A stretch of 64,000 nucleotides of DNA from Gliomastix tumulicola (taxonomy: Eukaryota; Ascomycota; Sordariomycetes; Hypocreales; Bionectriaceae). Positions 12,231-21,848 of this stretch are shown piece by piece (position 1 is the first letter of the stretch; every line of letters starts with the position of its first letter). The notes below the pieces were generated by a model. The model saw only the letters and a program-made list of their open reading frames with translations. It was not told the DNA's origin and did not search any database. Made by a program: the position numbers and the translations under genes. The stretch is from contig BCHX01000001.1 in the NCBI GenBank assembly GCA_001599755.1, forward strand, positions 1,488,001 through 1,552,000. Direction: 5' to 3'.

Positions 12231-12911
12231 AGTGAGGCGACACACCATCTATTACAGAGGGGGTGCGTCCAAAGTGGAATCCAGGTCGCCGGAGGGGATG
12301 GTCCGGGACTTTGGTGCGAGGTGCATCCCTGCGCGACTCGGGGGCCTCAGACCTCCTCGAGGAGAGCTGCTGACCTGAGACATAACGGGGATAGCCCTGC
12401 TTCCAGGATGCTGAGGTCGAGTCGCCTGAGCGAACAGGGCCGGCGGAAGCGAAAAGGTGTGGGAATAGAGGCGCTGATAGTCAGCGCTGGGCTGTGCTGG
12501 GGAAGGAACCGCGTGTCCTGGTCGATACATCCGGTGAAGCGGTTTGCTTGAGGGAAGCGAAGCTGACAGGTAATCGCATTGGTGATCAAATACTATAGCT
12601 GGCGTCATAATGAGCCGAGAATGAGAAACTCAGGGATACTTTTCCATCACACCGCAACCCAGGGACGCGCAGTAATTCCGTTCTCCTATTCACGGGAAGT
12701 CTTGCAAGCTGGCTCAAAGTAGTTGCCGATAAGTCAAAAGTAGACTAATAGTAGTCTTCTAGAAGCATCGTTTACGGAAGGAAGGGGCCTGAGAGCTGTC
12801 CTCGATGCTGTACATGTTGATCAGGGTGATCAGGGATCAGTAAGGGGTTGCAGCTGGGACCGGAATTGAGCAGCTGACAACCGAGGTATCTGTGAATTAG
12901 CTACAGAGCTA
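12231..12911. other. Convergent intergenic region (tetraspanin / dbp6)
   Basis: Both neighbours end here. A minus-strand open frame at 12252-12608 has no recognisable features and is probably 3' UTR of one gene. Nothing else is seen. Confidence 0.45.
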
Positions 12912-15512
12912 TCATCGCTTCTTCCGAGGCGCAAGTGCTTCTTGCCCAAGTCGATCCAACGCCGCCTCGTACTCCTGCACCTTGTCATCCTCCATCCTGT
13001 CGAAGACGACCCTTCCGACCTTCTGAGCCCTCCTCACCGACGAGCTCTTCGCGATCTTCCCCCAGAACCAGCCACTCTCGCCGTCGTCAACGAGCGTCCA
13101 AGCACGTCCCGATCTTCCGGCACGCGCTGTCCGGCCTACACGGTGAACATAGCCAGCAACACTGGGTGGCAGGTCGTAGTTGACGACGTGGTCGAGGGAA
13201 GGAATGTCGATACCACGAGCGACGAGGTCAGAAGCAACGATAAGCCTGATAGACGAAGACTGAGACGAGAATGCCCTCAGGGTCTTGCGGCGGATATGAG
13301 TTGGTGTCGTCGAGGTGAGCGTGTTGATGTGGTCTTTCAGAGAAGGATCGAGGAGAGTCAGGAGACGGGATAGTCGTAGAGCAGTCTCGTTTGATTTCGT
13401 GAAGATCAGCATGGTTGGTAATCTTCCCGTGTATACTGTGGACGCTGCCTTTTTGGTGCCGTTGCGAGTTTGGGATCCTGATTCAGTCTCTGAATCAGAG
13501 TCCGAGTCCGAGCTTGAGGTGTCGTCGGAAGAAGTATCCGAGCTGTCGTCAGAGGACGTGTCTGATGCAGCATCCGCGCCGCCTCCGTTGACACGAGCTG
13601 GCTCGGACAGATTTGATCCAGGTTTGATGATGTGCTCGCTCTGCAGTAGTCCAAGTAGGTAAAGGGGTCTGTGATTCGTATCGTGCACTCGAATGGCAAA
13701 CTCCTCCAGTTGGGCAGGGAGGTGGTGTTCTGCAATATCGACACTGCTGCTATCACTCTCCAGCACGATAAGCTGTGGTCTCCTCAGCGCTAGCTGGCTC
13801 AGCAGACTCAAGTCTCTTGTAAGCGTAGCACTAAGAACGACCTTTCTGACGCCGTCGAGGTCCATGTCCGGGAACTCCCGTGCCGTAAACTTGTTTCTCT
13901 GGAACCTCTCCAGCACTATGTCGAGCCAGCCTTGGAAGCTCTGGGCAAGGAGCTTGTCAGCTTCATCGACGATGAGCCACCGAACATAGTCGAGGTCGAA
14001 GCCAGGCGTTTGCTCCAGGTGCTCGACAAGTCTACCGGGCGTGCAGATGAGGACATCGACCTTGGATGAGAAGTCAACGACTTCACCTTGCCACGGACCG
14101 AGCCTTGGATCGGAATACCCGAGACCAGCATCAACTATGGCACCGCCCTTCTTCAACTCTGATACTTCGTCAAGCAGCCGTCTGTATTCGGTAGGATCGT
14201 ACCGTTTGTGGCTCTCCACGAGGGACTCCTGCTCTGACTTGAGTGTTTGTGAGCCAACTGCGACGCCGATCCTGACTCTCTTTCTGTCCCCACCGTCATA
14301 GGCCTTGGCACAGAGCTCGAAGACCTCCTGTGCCTGCTTTACCAGCTCTCGAGTGGGCAAAACGACCAGAGATCGGAGTCTCGTGACAAATCCTTCGCTG
14401 ATGTCCCTTACGATCGGGAGAGCATAAGCCAGCGTCTTTCCTGAACCAGTTGCCGCGGAAATCAGCAGATCCCCGGGCTTCTGTTTGCTTGTCGGCAGGA
14501 GCAGCGGAATGGCAGCTGTTTGTACAGCAAAGGCATCAACGTATCCTCTCTCCTGGAGCACCCTGGCGGCCTTGGGGAGAATGCCAATCTCCGAGAACGG
14601 CGTTCTCTCACTCTGAGATACTCGAATGGGCGCCGCCAACCACGGAGGGAGAGTCTCATACGTGAGATTGGGCTCGACCACTGGCGCAGGCGCGGGCTGG
14701 GGCAGCGGACCGAGCTCATGGAACTCTGCAGGCTCCTCTGCGGCGGACTCGTTCTGCTCCTCCTGCTCCAGACGTTTGGCTGTCTCCTCTGCCAACTTGA
14801 GAGACTTGATCTTACGATCCATCACAGTCTTGTGCTTTTCCTCTGTTACGTCTTGTTTCGTCGTGTCATCGTCCGGCAGTTCTGACTCCTCTTTCCGCTT
14901 CTTTTCCTTCTTTCTCTTCTTTTTCTCCTCCTTGGCTGGCTTGGGGTCATCTTGATCTGGCGCATCTACCATCGGTATATCTGAGGGCTCTGGTTCTTTT
15001 GAAACAGCATCGTTCTCAGGCTGCTCGTCACTGCCTCGCTTCTCCTTCGAGCGCTTTGGTTTCGCTTCCGCAGACTCCTCGTCAGGCTTCGTCTCTATCT
15101 CTTTGGAGGGCTCTGACGCATCGCTGTCATCTTCTAGCTTTGCGTCGTCCGAGACAGCCTTGGTTGATCTGCGCTTCTTCCCCCTCCTCGTCCGCTTGAT
15201 CTGCTTCTCCTCCAGTCCATCCTTCGGCGTTGGCTCCTCCTCCGGAGCTCGTGGAGCCTCTACGCCATTGTTATCTTTGCGCTTCGACTTCTTTGCCTTC
15301 TTTGTATCAGGCGCATTTGAAAAAAACCCTGTATCGTCGTCTCTTTTCCGCTTCGGACTCGAGGCGCTTGCTTCATCGTCGAAACGGGTGACTGTCGGGG
15401 TATTCTTGGGGGTCGTTGGCTCGGGCTTCGTTTTCGTCGGAGGGATATACCGAGCAAAGCTGTAGCCCGTGGCACCCACGACCACCTGGGAAGGACCGTG
15501 ACCACCAGCCAT
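12912..15512 (-). CDS. dbp6: ATP-dependent RNA helicase Dbp6
   Basis: A single exon of 866 aa. Residues 1-290 are a charged, Lys/Glu-rich extension typical of nucleolar helicases. The DEAD-box core follows: Q-motif region AVQTAAIP, motif I ATGSGKT (354-360), PTRELV, TPGRLVEHL, DEAD (516-519) in VDEADKLL, SATLT (561-565), and in the second RecA lobe VASDLVARGID and HRVGRTARAGR. An acidic Asp/Ser run is inserted between the lobes, as in Dbp6. Yeast Dbp6 is an essential nucleolar factor in early 60S pre-ribosome assembly, working with Npa1/Npa2/Rsa3. It is divergently arranged with gpi3, sharing a 640 bp intergenic region that carries CGATAAG motifs. No unusual residues were seen in the catalytic motifs. 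Confidence 0.93.
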   Translation of the reverse strand: MAGGHGPSQVVVGATGYSFARYIPPTKTKPEPTTPKNTPTVTRFDDEASASSPKRKRDDDTGFFSNAPDTKKAKKSKRKDNNGVEAPRAPEEEPTPKDGLEEKQIKRTRRGKKRRSTKAVSDDAKLEDDSDASEPSKEIETKPDEESAEAKPKRSKEKRGSDEQPENDAVSKEPEPSDIPMVDAPDQDDPKPAKEEKKKRKKEKKRKEESELPDDDTTKQDVTEEKHKTVMDRKIKSLKLAEETAKRLEQEEQNESAAEEPAEFHELGPLPQPAPAPVVEPNLTYETLPPWLAAPIRVSQSERTPFSEIGILPKAARVLQERGYVDAFAVQTAAIPLLLPTSKQKPGDLLISAATGSGKTLAYALPIVRDISEGFVTRLRSLVVLPTRELVKQAQEVFELCAKAYDGGDRKRVRIGVAVGSQTLKSEQESLVESHKRYDPTEYRRLLDEVSELKKGGAIVDAGLGYSDPRLGPWQGEVVDFSSKVDVLICTPGRLVEHLEQTPGFDLDYVRWLIVDEADKLLAQSFQGWLDIVLERFQRNKFTAREFPDMDLDGVRKVVLSATLTRDLSLLSQLALRRPQLIVLESDSSSVDIAEHHLPAQLEEFAIRVHDTNHRPLYLLGLLQSEHIIKPGSNLSEPARVNGGGADAASDTSSDDSSDTSSDDTSSSDSDSDSETESGSQTRNGTKKAASTVYTGRLPTMLIFTKSNETALRLSRLLTLLDPSLKDHINTLTSTTPTHIRRKTLRAFSSQSSSIRLIVASDLVARGIDIPSLDHVVNYDLPPSVAGYVHRVGRTARAGRSGRAWTLVDDGESGWFWGKIAKSSSVRRAQKVGRVVFDRMEDDKVQEYEAALDRLGQEALAPRKKR

Positions 15513-16151
15513 GGAGCAGTTCGGGCTTACGAGAGCTTGTGTGATTGGACTTGCCGAATAGATGTCGCTTCCAAGACGCTGCTCTAAAAATTTAGGTGGT
15601 GGAGGGTCTTATCGGGGGACCATTGACACGATAAGCGATCGGGGACCCGCCCTGTCTTAGCTACGCCGACGAGAACCGACTTGAGTAAATCGTGCCTTCA
15701 GACAAAGCTCTTCCATAGTAGAGTGAATATCAGTTTTACCATGAGACTCATTGCAGATTGGTCTGTCTCTTAATATGCCTTATAAGGCCATTATTCATGG
15801 GAAGAACCCTACAGTAGGTACTACAAACGTGAAAACAGCGAAGATGATGTGAAGATGGACACTCGCTATTGGTTCCACATGCCATATGCCACATTGAAGT
15901 GCCGCCCCACCTCCGATAAGATCTCCGATAAGCTACCTCGACGATGTGGCGCTTCGAGGACAGCCATCCCTTTCCATCCAGAGATCATCAACCTCACCTC
16001 AGACGTCCAATGCAGCACAACGGACGCTCGCAATGAGACGGCGACGTCCGATCACCTTGAAGTCGCGGACGGACTGAAGGACCGCTCGCTCACACACTCA
16101 CTCCCCCAAGGACAAGCCGTCCCCCCATCCCTCCAAGACCAACCGCCCGCG
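15513..16151. promoter_or_regulatory. Bidirectional promoter of dbp6 and gpi3 with CGATAAG motifs
   Basis: The region between the two divergent starts has CTTATCG at 15608-15614 and its complement CGATAAG at 15629-15635, arranged as an inverted pair about 100 bp from dbp6. Two more direct CGATAAG copies lie at 15914-15920 and 15926-15932, in the gpi3 leader. From 15849 the gpi3 frame is open without a stop into the gene. Confidence 0.5.
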
Positions 16152-17702
16152 ATGGCGCGCCGCCGGACGTACAACATCGCCATGGTCAGCGACTTCTTCT
16201 TCCCGCAGCCCGGCGGCATCGAGTCGCACATCTACCAGCTCTCCAGCAAGCTCATCGACCGCGGCCACAAGGTCATCATCATCACGCACGCGCACGACGA
16301 CCGCAAGGGCGTGCGCTACCTGACCAACGGCCTCAAGGTCTACCACGTGCCTTTCCTCGTCATCTACCGCCAGGCCACCTTCCCGACCGTCTTCTCCTTC
16401 TTCCCGCTCTTCCGCAACATCTGCATCCGCGAGCGCATCGAGATCGTCCACGGCCACGCCAGCCTGAGCAACTTCTGCCACGAGGCCATCCTGCACGCGC
16501 GGACCATGGGCCTGCGCACCGTCTTCACCGACCACTCGCTCTTCGGGTTCGCGGACGCGGCGAGCATCCTGACGAACAAGCTGCTCAAGTTCAGCCTGAG
16601 CGACGTGGACCATAGCATATGCGTGAGCCACACGTGCAAGGAGAACACGGTGCTGCGCGCGTCGCTGGACCCCCTGATGGTGTCCGTCATACCCAACGCC
16701 GTCGTGGCGGAGAACTTCCGTCCCCGCGACGACGGCAGCAGCTCGGCGTCCAACCTCCACTCGGCCGGGGGCACCGGGACTGGAAGCGGCTTCGGCCCGG
16801 ACCCTTCCCCCGTCCGGCAGCCGCTCGGCCCGCGCGACATGATCACCATCGTCGTCATCTCGCGTCTCTTCTACAACAAGGGCACGGACCTGCTCACGGC
16901 CGTGATCCCGCGCATCCTCGAGAACCACCCGTACACGCGCTTCATCATCGCGGGCTCGGGCCCCAAGGCCATCGACCTCGAGCAGATGATCGAGACCAAC
17001 GTCCTGCAGGACCACGTCGAGATGCTCGGCCCCATCCGCCACGAGGACGTCCGCGACGTCATGACCCGCGGCCACATCTACCTGCACCCCTCGCTCACCG
17101 AGGCCTTTGGCACCGTCATCGTCGAGGCGGCGAGCTGCGGCCTCTACGTCGTCTGCACCCAGGTCGGCGGCATCCCCGAGGTGCTGCCCTCCCACATGAC
17201 CACCTTCGCCAAGCCCGAGGAGGAGGACCTCGTCGCCGCGACCGGCAAGGCCATCACCGCCATGCGCGCCGGCCGCATCCGCACCGAGAAGTTCCACGAC
17301 CAGGTCCGCAAGATGTACTCGTGGTCCAACGTCGCGCTCCGCACCGAGCGCGTCTACGACGGCATCACCGGCACCATCAGCGAGGACGAGTTCTACGGCT
17401 TCGACACGGGCGGCTACGACGGCAGCCGCCTGCGGAACTTTGCCCTCATCGACCGGCTGAAGCGCTACTACGGCTGCGGCATATGGGCCGGCAAGCTGTT
17501 CTGCCTCTGCGCCGTCGTCGACTACCTCTTCTTCTTGTTCCTCGAGTGGTGGCAGCCGAGGGACAGCATAGACGTCTGCCCAGATTGGCCGCGGAAGATC
17601 CCGCCGGATGACAAGAGTCACGCGTCCATGAAGAGCGCGCGCAGTAATAGATCCAGCTCGTCACAGGGAGCTACGACAAAGCTAGAACTACATGTAGAGT
17701 AG
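16152..17702 (+). CDS. gpi3: GPI N-acetylglucosaminyltransferase catalytic subunit (Gpi3/Spt14, PIG-A)
   Basis: A single exon of 516 aa. A GT4-family glycosyltransferase of the ER membrane that transfers GlcNAc from UDP-GlcNAc to phosphatidylinositol, the first step of GPI-anchor synthesis. Signs are the N-terminus with SDFFFPQPGGIESHIYQL, the HGHASLSN and FTDHSLFGFAD blocks of PIG-A, the GT4 EX7E motif inside HPSLTEAFGTVIVEA, and a C-terminal hydrophobic anchor (KLFCLCAVVDYLFFLFLEWW) with a short cytosolic-type tail. Length matches the family (about 450-520). ATG 16152 was chosen because homologous sequence begins there; the frame stays open another 101 codons upstream. Third-position GC is very high, unlike the neighbouring WD40 gene, which also produces long open frames on other strands. 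Confidence 0.95.
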   Translation: MARRRTYNIAMVSDFFFPQPGGIESHIYQLSSKLIDRGHKVIIITHAHDDRKGVRYLTNGLKVYHVPFLVIYRQATFPTVFSFFPLFRNICIRERIEIVHGHASLSNFCHEAILHARTMGLRTVFTDHSLFGFADAASILTNKLLKFSLSDVDHSICVSHTCKENTVLRASLDPLMVSVIPNAVVAENFRPRDDGSSSASNLHSAGGTGTGSGFGPDPSPVRQPLGPRDMITIVVISRLFYNKGTDLLTAVIPRILENHPYTRFIIAGSGPKAIDLEQMIETNVLQDHVEMLGPIRHEDVRDVMTRGHIYLHPSLTEAFGTVIVEAASCGLYVVCTQVGGIPEVLPSHMTTFAKPEEEDLVAATGKAITAMRAGRIRTEKFHDQVRKMYSWSNVALRTERVYDGITGTISEDEFYGFDTGGYDGSRLRNFALIDRLKRYYGCGIWAGKLFCLCAVVDYLFFLFLEWWQPRDSIDVCPDWPRKIPPDDKSHASMKSARSNRSSSSQGATTKLELHVE

Positions 17703-18123
17703 AAGTTTTCACCGCCTAGGTGGTTCTGGAGGGAGTAACTGATGTAATATCGGACTGCAAACGAATACAGTCAGCATGATGTTCATGATATCATGAAGAA
17801 CCCCCCGTAGCCAGATAGGAGTCACTTTATGAGGGTATCGGGACTAAATCTCGCTTTTGCTTCGCTATGTCTTATGATTCCCATACCTGCAGTTAAAACA
17901 CGCCGGAATCCCAACCACCCCCCTTTCTACCCATGGTCCAGATCAAGAACTCCCCAAGATTCCTACATGTATTACCTAAGTAAGTACTCAGTACACTAAA
18001 CCCAGGTCCCAACGCAGGGACCTGAGTCCTCCCAACTCTCTTCCAAAATGCTGGAGCTCATCATCATCATTAGGAGGTCAAAAACTACTGTATGAAAGCG
18101 GACCAATCTCCAAAGGAAACCTT
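17703..18123. other. Convergent 3' region of gpi3 and the bromodomain gene
   Basis: About 420 bp between two stop codons with no coding signal. It contains the perfect 16-bp palindrome listed separately, 80 bp beyond the gpi3 stop. Confidence 0.45.
17782..17797. repeat. Perfect 16-bp palindrome
   Basis: TTCATGATATCATGAA is its own reverse complement over all 16 bases. It sits in the gpi3 3' region. It could be a chance event or a protein-binding or RNA-processing element. Confidence 0.85.
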
Positions 18124-21045
18124 CTAGTTTCTTCCGCGGCGACGCTTAAATGCCCCAGAGCCCCCCTCGCCCCCGTCGCCCGCCAGCTCGTCCTCGTCGT
18201 CGGCCGTGTCGTCGGCGGCGGCCGTGGGCGTCGCGGCCGCGGTGCTCGTGAGCCGGGGCGTGGACAGCGGCCGCGCCGTGCGCTCCTTCTCGGCGCTGCG
18301 CAGGTCGCCGAGCAGCTTCTCGACCTCGAGGAACATGCTCTGCGTGTTGCGCACCACGCCGTTCTCGTCGAACTGGTACCCGGACGCCTCCTCCTCGTCG
18401 TCGGGCGACTGCCGCACGAAGGTCTGGCCGGGGCCGCGGTACGGGTCCGGGTTGTACATGATGGCGTTGCAGAACATGTGCACGAGCTCGCGCTCGAGCT
18501 GCGCGCTGTTGACGATGCCCTTAGGCGGGACGAGGTCCTCGGAGATAGGCAGCCAGACGCTCGCCGTGCCGGGGTCGCCGCTGGGCAGGCTCGTAGCGGC
18601 GGCGACGGCGGCCTTGTTGCCTTGCTTGATGGCTGCCCGAATCGAAGTTATGTCTTGGGGCTGGAGGACGATCTGCCGATAGTTCGGGGCATCTCGCTCC
18701 CGCACACCCGTGGCAAACATGTTGGCGTCTCGATGGCTCGATATTTGATCCAGAGCGGATGAAGAGACCTTTGTGAAACCCCTCGTCCAGACGACCTGCG
18801 TCGGCGGTCCTGGAGGCTCAGCTGGAGTCTCCGGCCGCTTCCGCTTCAGTATCCTCATGCTGCCTGGGGTCGTGACGTTGCCTCTGCCGGAGACGCTCTC
18901 ATCTGCGGTGGTGTCGCCAGTCTCTTCATGCGGTCGGGGAGTGGCTTCCTCGTTCTTAACCTCGGTTGTCGTCTGGATGTGATCCATCGACAGCTCATCC
19001 GTCTGCGAAATGATCGACTGGCTTCGTCGGGTAGCGCTGGGACCAGCGGACGGTGTCGCACTAGGCCGCCGTCCTCTGAGGCTACCACGAGGCCGACCGC
19101 GTGTGCCTCTTGCACTCGCAGGCTTCGATTCTGCCGCAGGCGTTGCTTTGGTCAGAGGCTTCTTGGCCACTGTGGGAGTCGCCTGGGGCAGCGTTGCCGG
19201 TTTCTGCGGTGGACTGACGGGATCATATGACGGACTAGGAACATCACCCAACAGGGTTCCGCCAGGTGTCGACGGTGTTGCCTGTGGTCCCCAGGCCGTC
19301 ATGATGCCCCGAAGCATGCTCTGTGGAGTAGACTGTACAGGAGTCTGAGGCGGCATCGGCACAGAGCTAGACCTTCTAGGAGGTAGCGGCGTACCGGCAG
19401 CAGCATGTCTTATCATATGCTCCGGGATAGGCGGACGAGGCTGCTGTTGGCTACCATACGGCCCTGGCTTCTGAGAGGAAGCAGGTGTGGGTGTTCCCGG
19501 CATAGGAGGCTGCTGTTGCTGGCCTTGCTGGCCTTGCTGGGGTTTCTGGCTGGGAGGCGGCTGCCATCTCTGAGGCGGCGCTATCACACCAACCGCGCCT
19601 GGGGGAGGTGTTGGCGAAGGGACAATTGGCCGAGGCTGAGGTGTCTGGCCCTGCTGCGGTTGGATAGGACGATGCGTTGGCGGTGGATGGGGTGCTGGTG
19701 AATGGGTAGAAGGTCGAGGTTGTGGAGATGGCGATGCTGGGACGCCGTGAGGCCGAACTACCTGTGGCTGTGGCTGAGGCATGACGCTTCCCACGTTCTG
19801 AGGCGGCACCATATGGCCAGCCTGCTGAGAGGGTACCATATTTCCAGCATGTTGCGGAGGCACCAGTAGGGGCTTCCCTCCAGCTTGGGCATTCGTAGCC
19901 GGTGTCGGAACCGTAGGGGGATGAACACCTTGGACGTTCTGACCTTGCTGGTTCTGCCATTGCTGCTGCTGGGCCTGGGGTGGCCGCTGCTGCGGTGGCG
20001 GGACCGGAGTCTTGGGAGGCCCTGGCGACTGGTACTGCCGGGACGGTGTCGCTTGTGATGGGACCGGAGGCTGGTATGGGTTGTCCCATTTCAGCTGCAT
20101 CTGGCCTGGGCCAGCTGTCTGCTGAGGCGGCGCATTGGGAGTCTTAGCCTGGTTGCTTGCATCCGGTCGTGGTGAAATAGAGACCTTGGGCGGCTGCACA
20201 GGAGGTTGGAGGACCCCAGACGGCGGCGGCTGGCTGACACCAGCGGGAGGCTGGAGGACAGCCGCTCCCGCATTCTGAGGCACACCCGTGGAGGGAGGTC
20301 TCACAACTGGAGACGCACCCTGGGGAAACTGCGTCGGTGGCACCATATTCGGCGTCGGAGGCTTCGGTGGCACGATCGGTGTCGTCGAGGTCGGTCGTTT
20401 GACACCCGGAGGTAGCGTCGGCCCTGCTGTCGAACCGGTCGCTCCAGCTACGGGCTTGATCTCTCGAGGCGCGAGTGTGGGCGCCGTCGCAGGCGCGCCA
20501 GCTGCATTCTGCGCATTGTTCTTGGCAGCAAGCCTCAGCTTCTCGTTCTTTTCAATCACCTGGATCGCCTTCTGCACTTGATCGTAGGCCCCCTCGTCCT
20601 CCTTGATCCTTCGGATGATGTCGTCCTGGTAGCGCTTGTACAGCCGTTGCACCAGGCTGGTCACCTTGCTCAAATTCTCGGCCACATCCTTCAATGTAGG
20701 CAGCGGCGGCCCCCCGAGCTTCCGTTTCTTAGATGTCGGTGATGTCGGGGCGGGCGTTGCTGTCGCCGTCGTTGTTGTTGTCGTCGTCGCATTCGATGTC
20801 GTCGCATCCACGGGTGGTGCTTCCGTCTCCCCCCTCAGTTCCTCGCCAAACAACCGAAAGAACTGCTGCTGCAGGGCTTCAGCCCCCAGTCGCGTCGAAT
20901 CGTATGTCACATCGCCCTTGACGACCCCGTTGTTCCGTAGCTGCTCCGAAATGCGCGCGAAGCTGGCATTGTCGACGCCACTTTTGATGACGGATTGGGT
21001 GAGAAGGTACGACTCGAGGGGCGTGTAGACGGGCGGTTCACTCAT
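18124..21045 (-). CDS. Bromodomain protein of NuA4 type (Bdc1 / BRD8-like)
   Basis: A single exon of 973 aa. The N-terminal 60 residues (ESYLLTQSVIKSG... SFARISEQLR) resemble the SANT-like start of BRD8-family subunits. A short coiled-coil region follows (VQRLYKRYQDDIIRRIKE). Residues about 190-720 are a disordered Pro/Gln-rich linker. The C-terminal 230 residues hold a divergent bromodomain: helix ISSHRDANMFATGV, a YRQIVLQPQDITSIRAAI loop, a low-complexity insertion, then HMFCNAIMYNPD, which carries the acetyl-lysine-binding Asn. It ends in an acidic stretch and KRRRGR. In fission yeast Bdc1 belongs to the NuA4 histone acetyltransferase complex, so a chromatin-reader role is likely. Assignment to NuA4 is inference from domain order. 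Two TCACGTGA sites lie upstream. Confidence 0.72.
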   Translation of the reverse strand: MSEPPVYTPLESYLLTQSVIKSGVDNASFARISEQLRNNGVVKGDVTYDSTRLGAEALQQQFFRLFGEELRGETEAPPVDATTSNATTTTTTTATATPAPTSPTSKKRKLGGPPLPTLKDVAENLSKVTSLVQRLYKRYQDDIIRRIKEDEGAYDQVQKAIQVIEKNEKLRLAAKNNAQNAAGAPATAPTLAPREIKPVAGATGSTAGPTLPPGVKRPTSTTPIVPPKPPTPNMVPPTQFPQGASPVVRPPSTGVPQNAGAAVLQPPAGVSQPPPSGVLQPPVQPPKVSISPRPDASNQAKTPNAPPQQTAGPGQMQLKWDNPYQPPVPSQATPSRQYQSPGPPKTPVPPPQQRPPQAQQQQWQNQQGQNVQGVHPPTVPTPATNAQAGGKPLLVPPQHAGNMVPSQQAGHMVPPQNVGSVMPQPQPQVVRPHGVPASPSPQPRPSTHSPAPHPPPTHRPIQPQQGQTPQPRPIVPSPTPPPGAVGVIAPPQRWQPPPSQKPQQGQQGQQQQPPMPGTPTPASSQKPGPYGSQQQPRPPIPEHMIRHAAAGTPLPPRRSSSVPMPPQTPVQSTPQSMLRGIMTAWGPQATPSTPGGTLLGDVPSPSYDPVSPPQKPATLPQATPTVAKKPLTKATPAAESKPASARGTRGRPRGSLRGRRPSATPSAGPSATRRSQSIISQTDELSMDHIQTTTEVKNEEATPRPHEETGDTTADESVSGRGNVTTPGSMRILKRKRPETPAEPPGPPTQVVWTRGFTKVSSSALDQISSHRDANMFATGVRERDAPNYRQIVLQPQDITSIRAAIKQGNKAAVAAATSLPSGDPGTASVWLPISEDLVPPKGIVNSAQLERELVHMFCNAIMYNPDPYRGPGQTFVRQSPDDEEEASGYQFDENGVVRNTQSMFLEVEKLLGDLRSAEKERTARPLSTPRLTSTAAATPTAAADDTADDEDELAGDGGEGGSGAFKRRRGRN

Positions 21046-21848
21046 GCCCTTCGTCGTGTGTCCACCTCGCCCGCGACCGAGGTGCCCTCCTCGCGCGACG
21101 AAATGAATGGGCGCCAGGGTCTAGGTCAAACGGTCAGTCGTTCATCCGATGGAACAGGGAAGTGCAGTAGGGTGTCGGTCGGGCGCGCGTGAGGCGGTCG
21201 CAATGCTTACAGGCAATTAGACTGAAGTGCTGAGACGGGACAAATGTTGCGTAGTTGGTTCGCTGGGCGTCAGGGCTCGTCTGGGAAGCCGTCGTGACCG
21301 TCGCGAGCCTCGCGCTGAGGAAATGAGGCAGCCTCGAATCTCGAATTATCACGTGATTCCGAGACGCTGAGGTTGATCGCTGGGAAAAAAAGGTGGCAGG
21401 GGGAACAGATTGGAGAACGCGAGAGACGCGGGTCTCTCACTGGGCTCCACAAAAGTCTACTTTGTATCACGTGACTCCCCCAAGCGTAACCAGCACAAAC
21501 GTCTCCAGCTCACTCTTCCTCTCACTTCAGAGTTTCATGAGACTCATAGAAATGCCGCTTCACCCAACAAATTTAGCATGGTTTTTGCTCAAGGCTAAAG
21601 TAAACAGGTCCGACGGTTGATTTTGTTCAAGAAAAAGGTATTCAATGGTATCATTCAAACTCCCAATACGAATGCTCTCCCCTTCTCCATAAACCAAAGA
21701 ATGGCTGGATAGATATCCCTGAAAAAATAAGTCTAATGACCCTCAACGCCGTCCCATTATCCACCCTTCCGAGTCCCAAGCCTGTAAAACGCCAATGCTG
21801 AATGCCAATAAAAGGAATATCTAAGGAATGTTCTTGTTGCCAATGTGA
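21046..21848. other. Promoter of the bromodomain gene and 3' region of the WD40 gene
   Basis: About 800 bp. It holds two TCACGTGA octamers (listed separately) 300-430 bp upstream of the bromodomain start. The part nearer 21600-21848 is AT-rich and probably 3' UTR of an adjacent transcript. No gene is supported. Confidence 0.5.
21349..21474. promoter_or_regulatory. Pair of TCACGTGA (E-box/CDEI-type) sites
   Basis: The octamer TCACGTGA occurs at 21349-21356, where the palindrome extends to ATCACGTGAT, and at 21467-21474. The consensus RTCACGTG is the known target of Cbf1-type bHLH factors. They are 118 bp apart upstream of the bromodomain gene. Binding is inference. Confidence 0.5.

Noticed and set aside
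16098..17621. 507-codon minus-strand open frame opposite gpi3
   Set aside because: Composition is a Val/Asp/Glu/Ala-rich mirror of high-GC3 sense codons, with no domains. The sense strand encodes a complete, conserved Gpi3.
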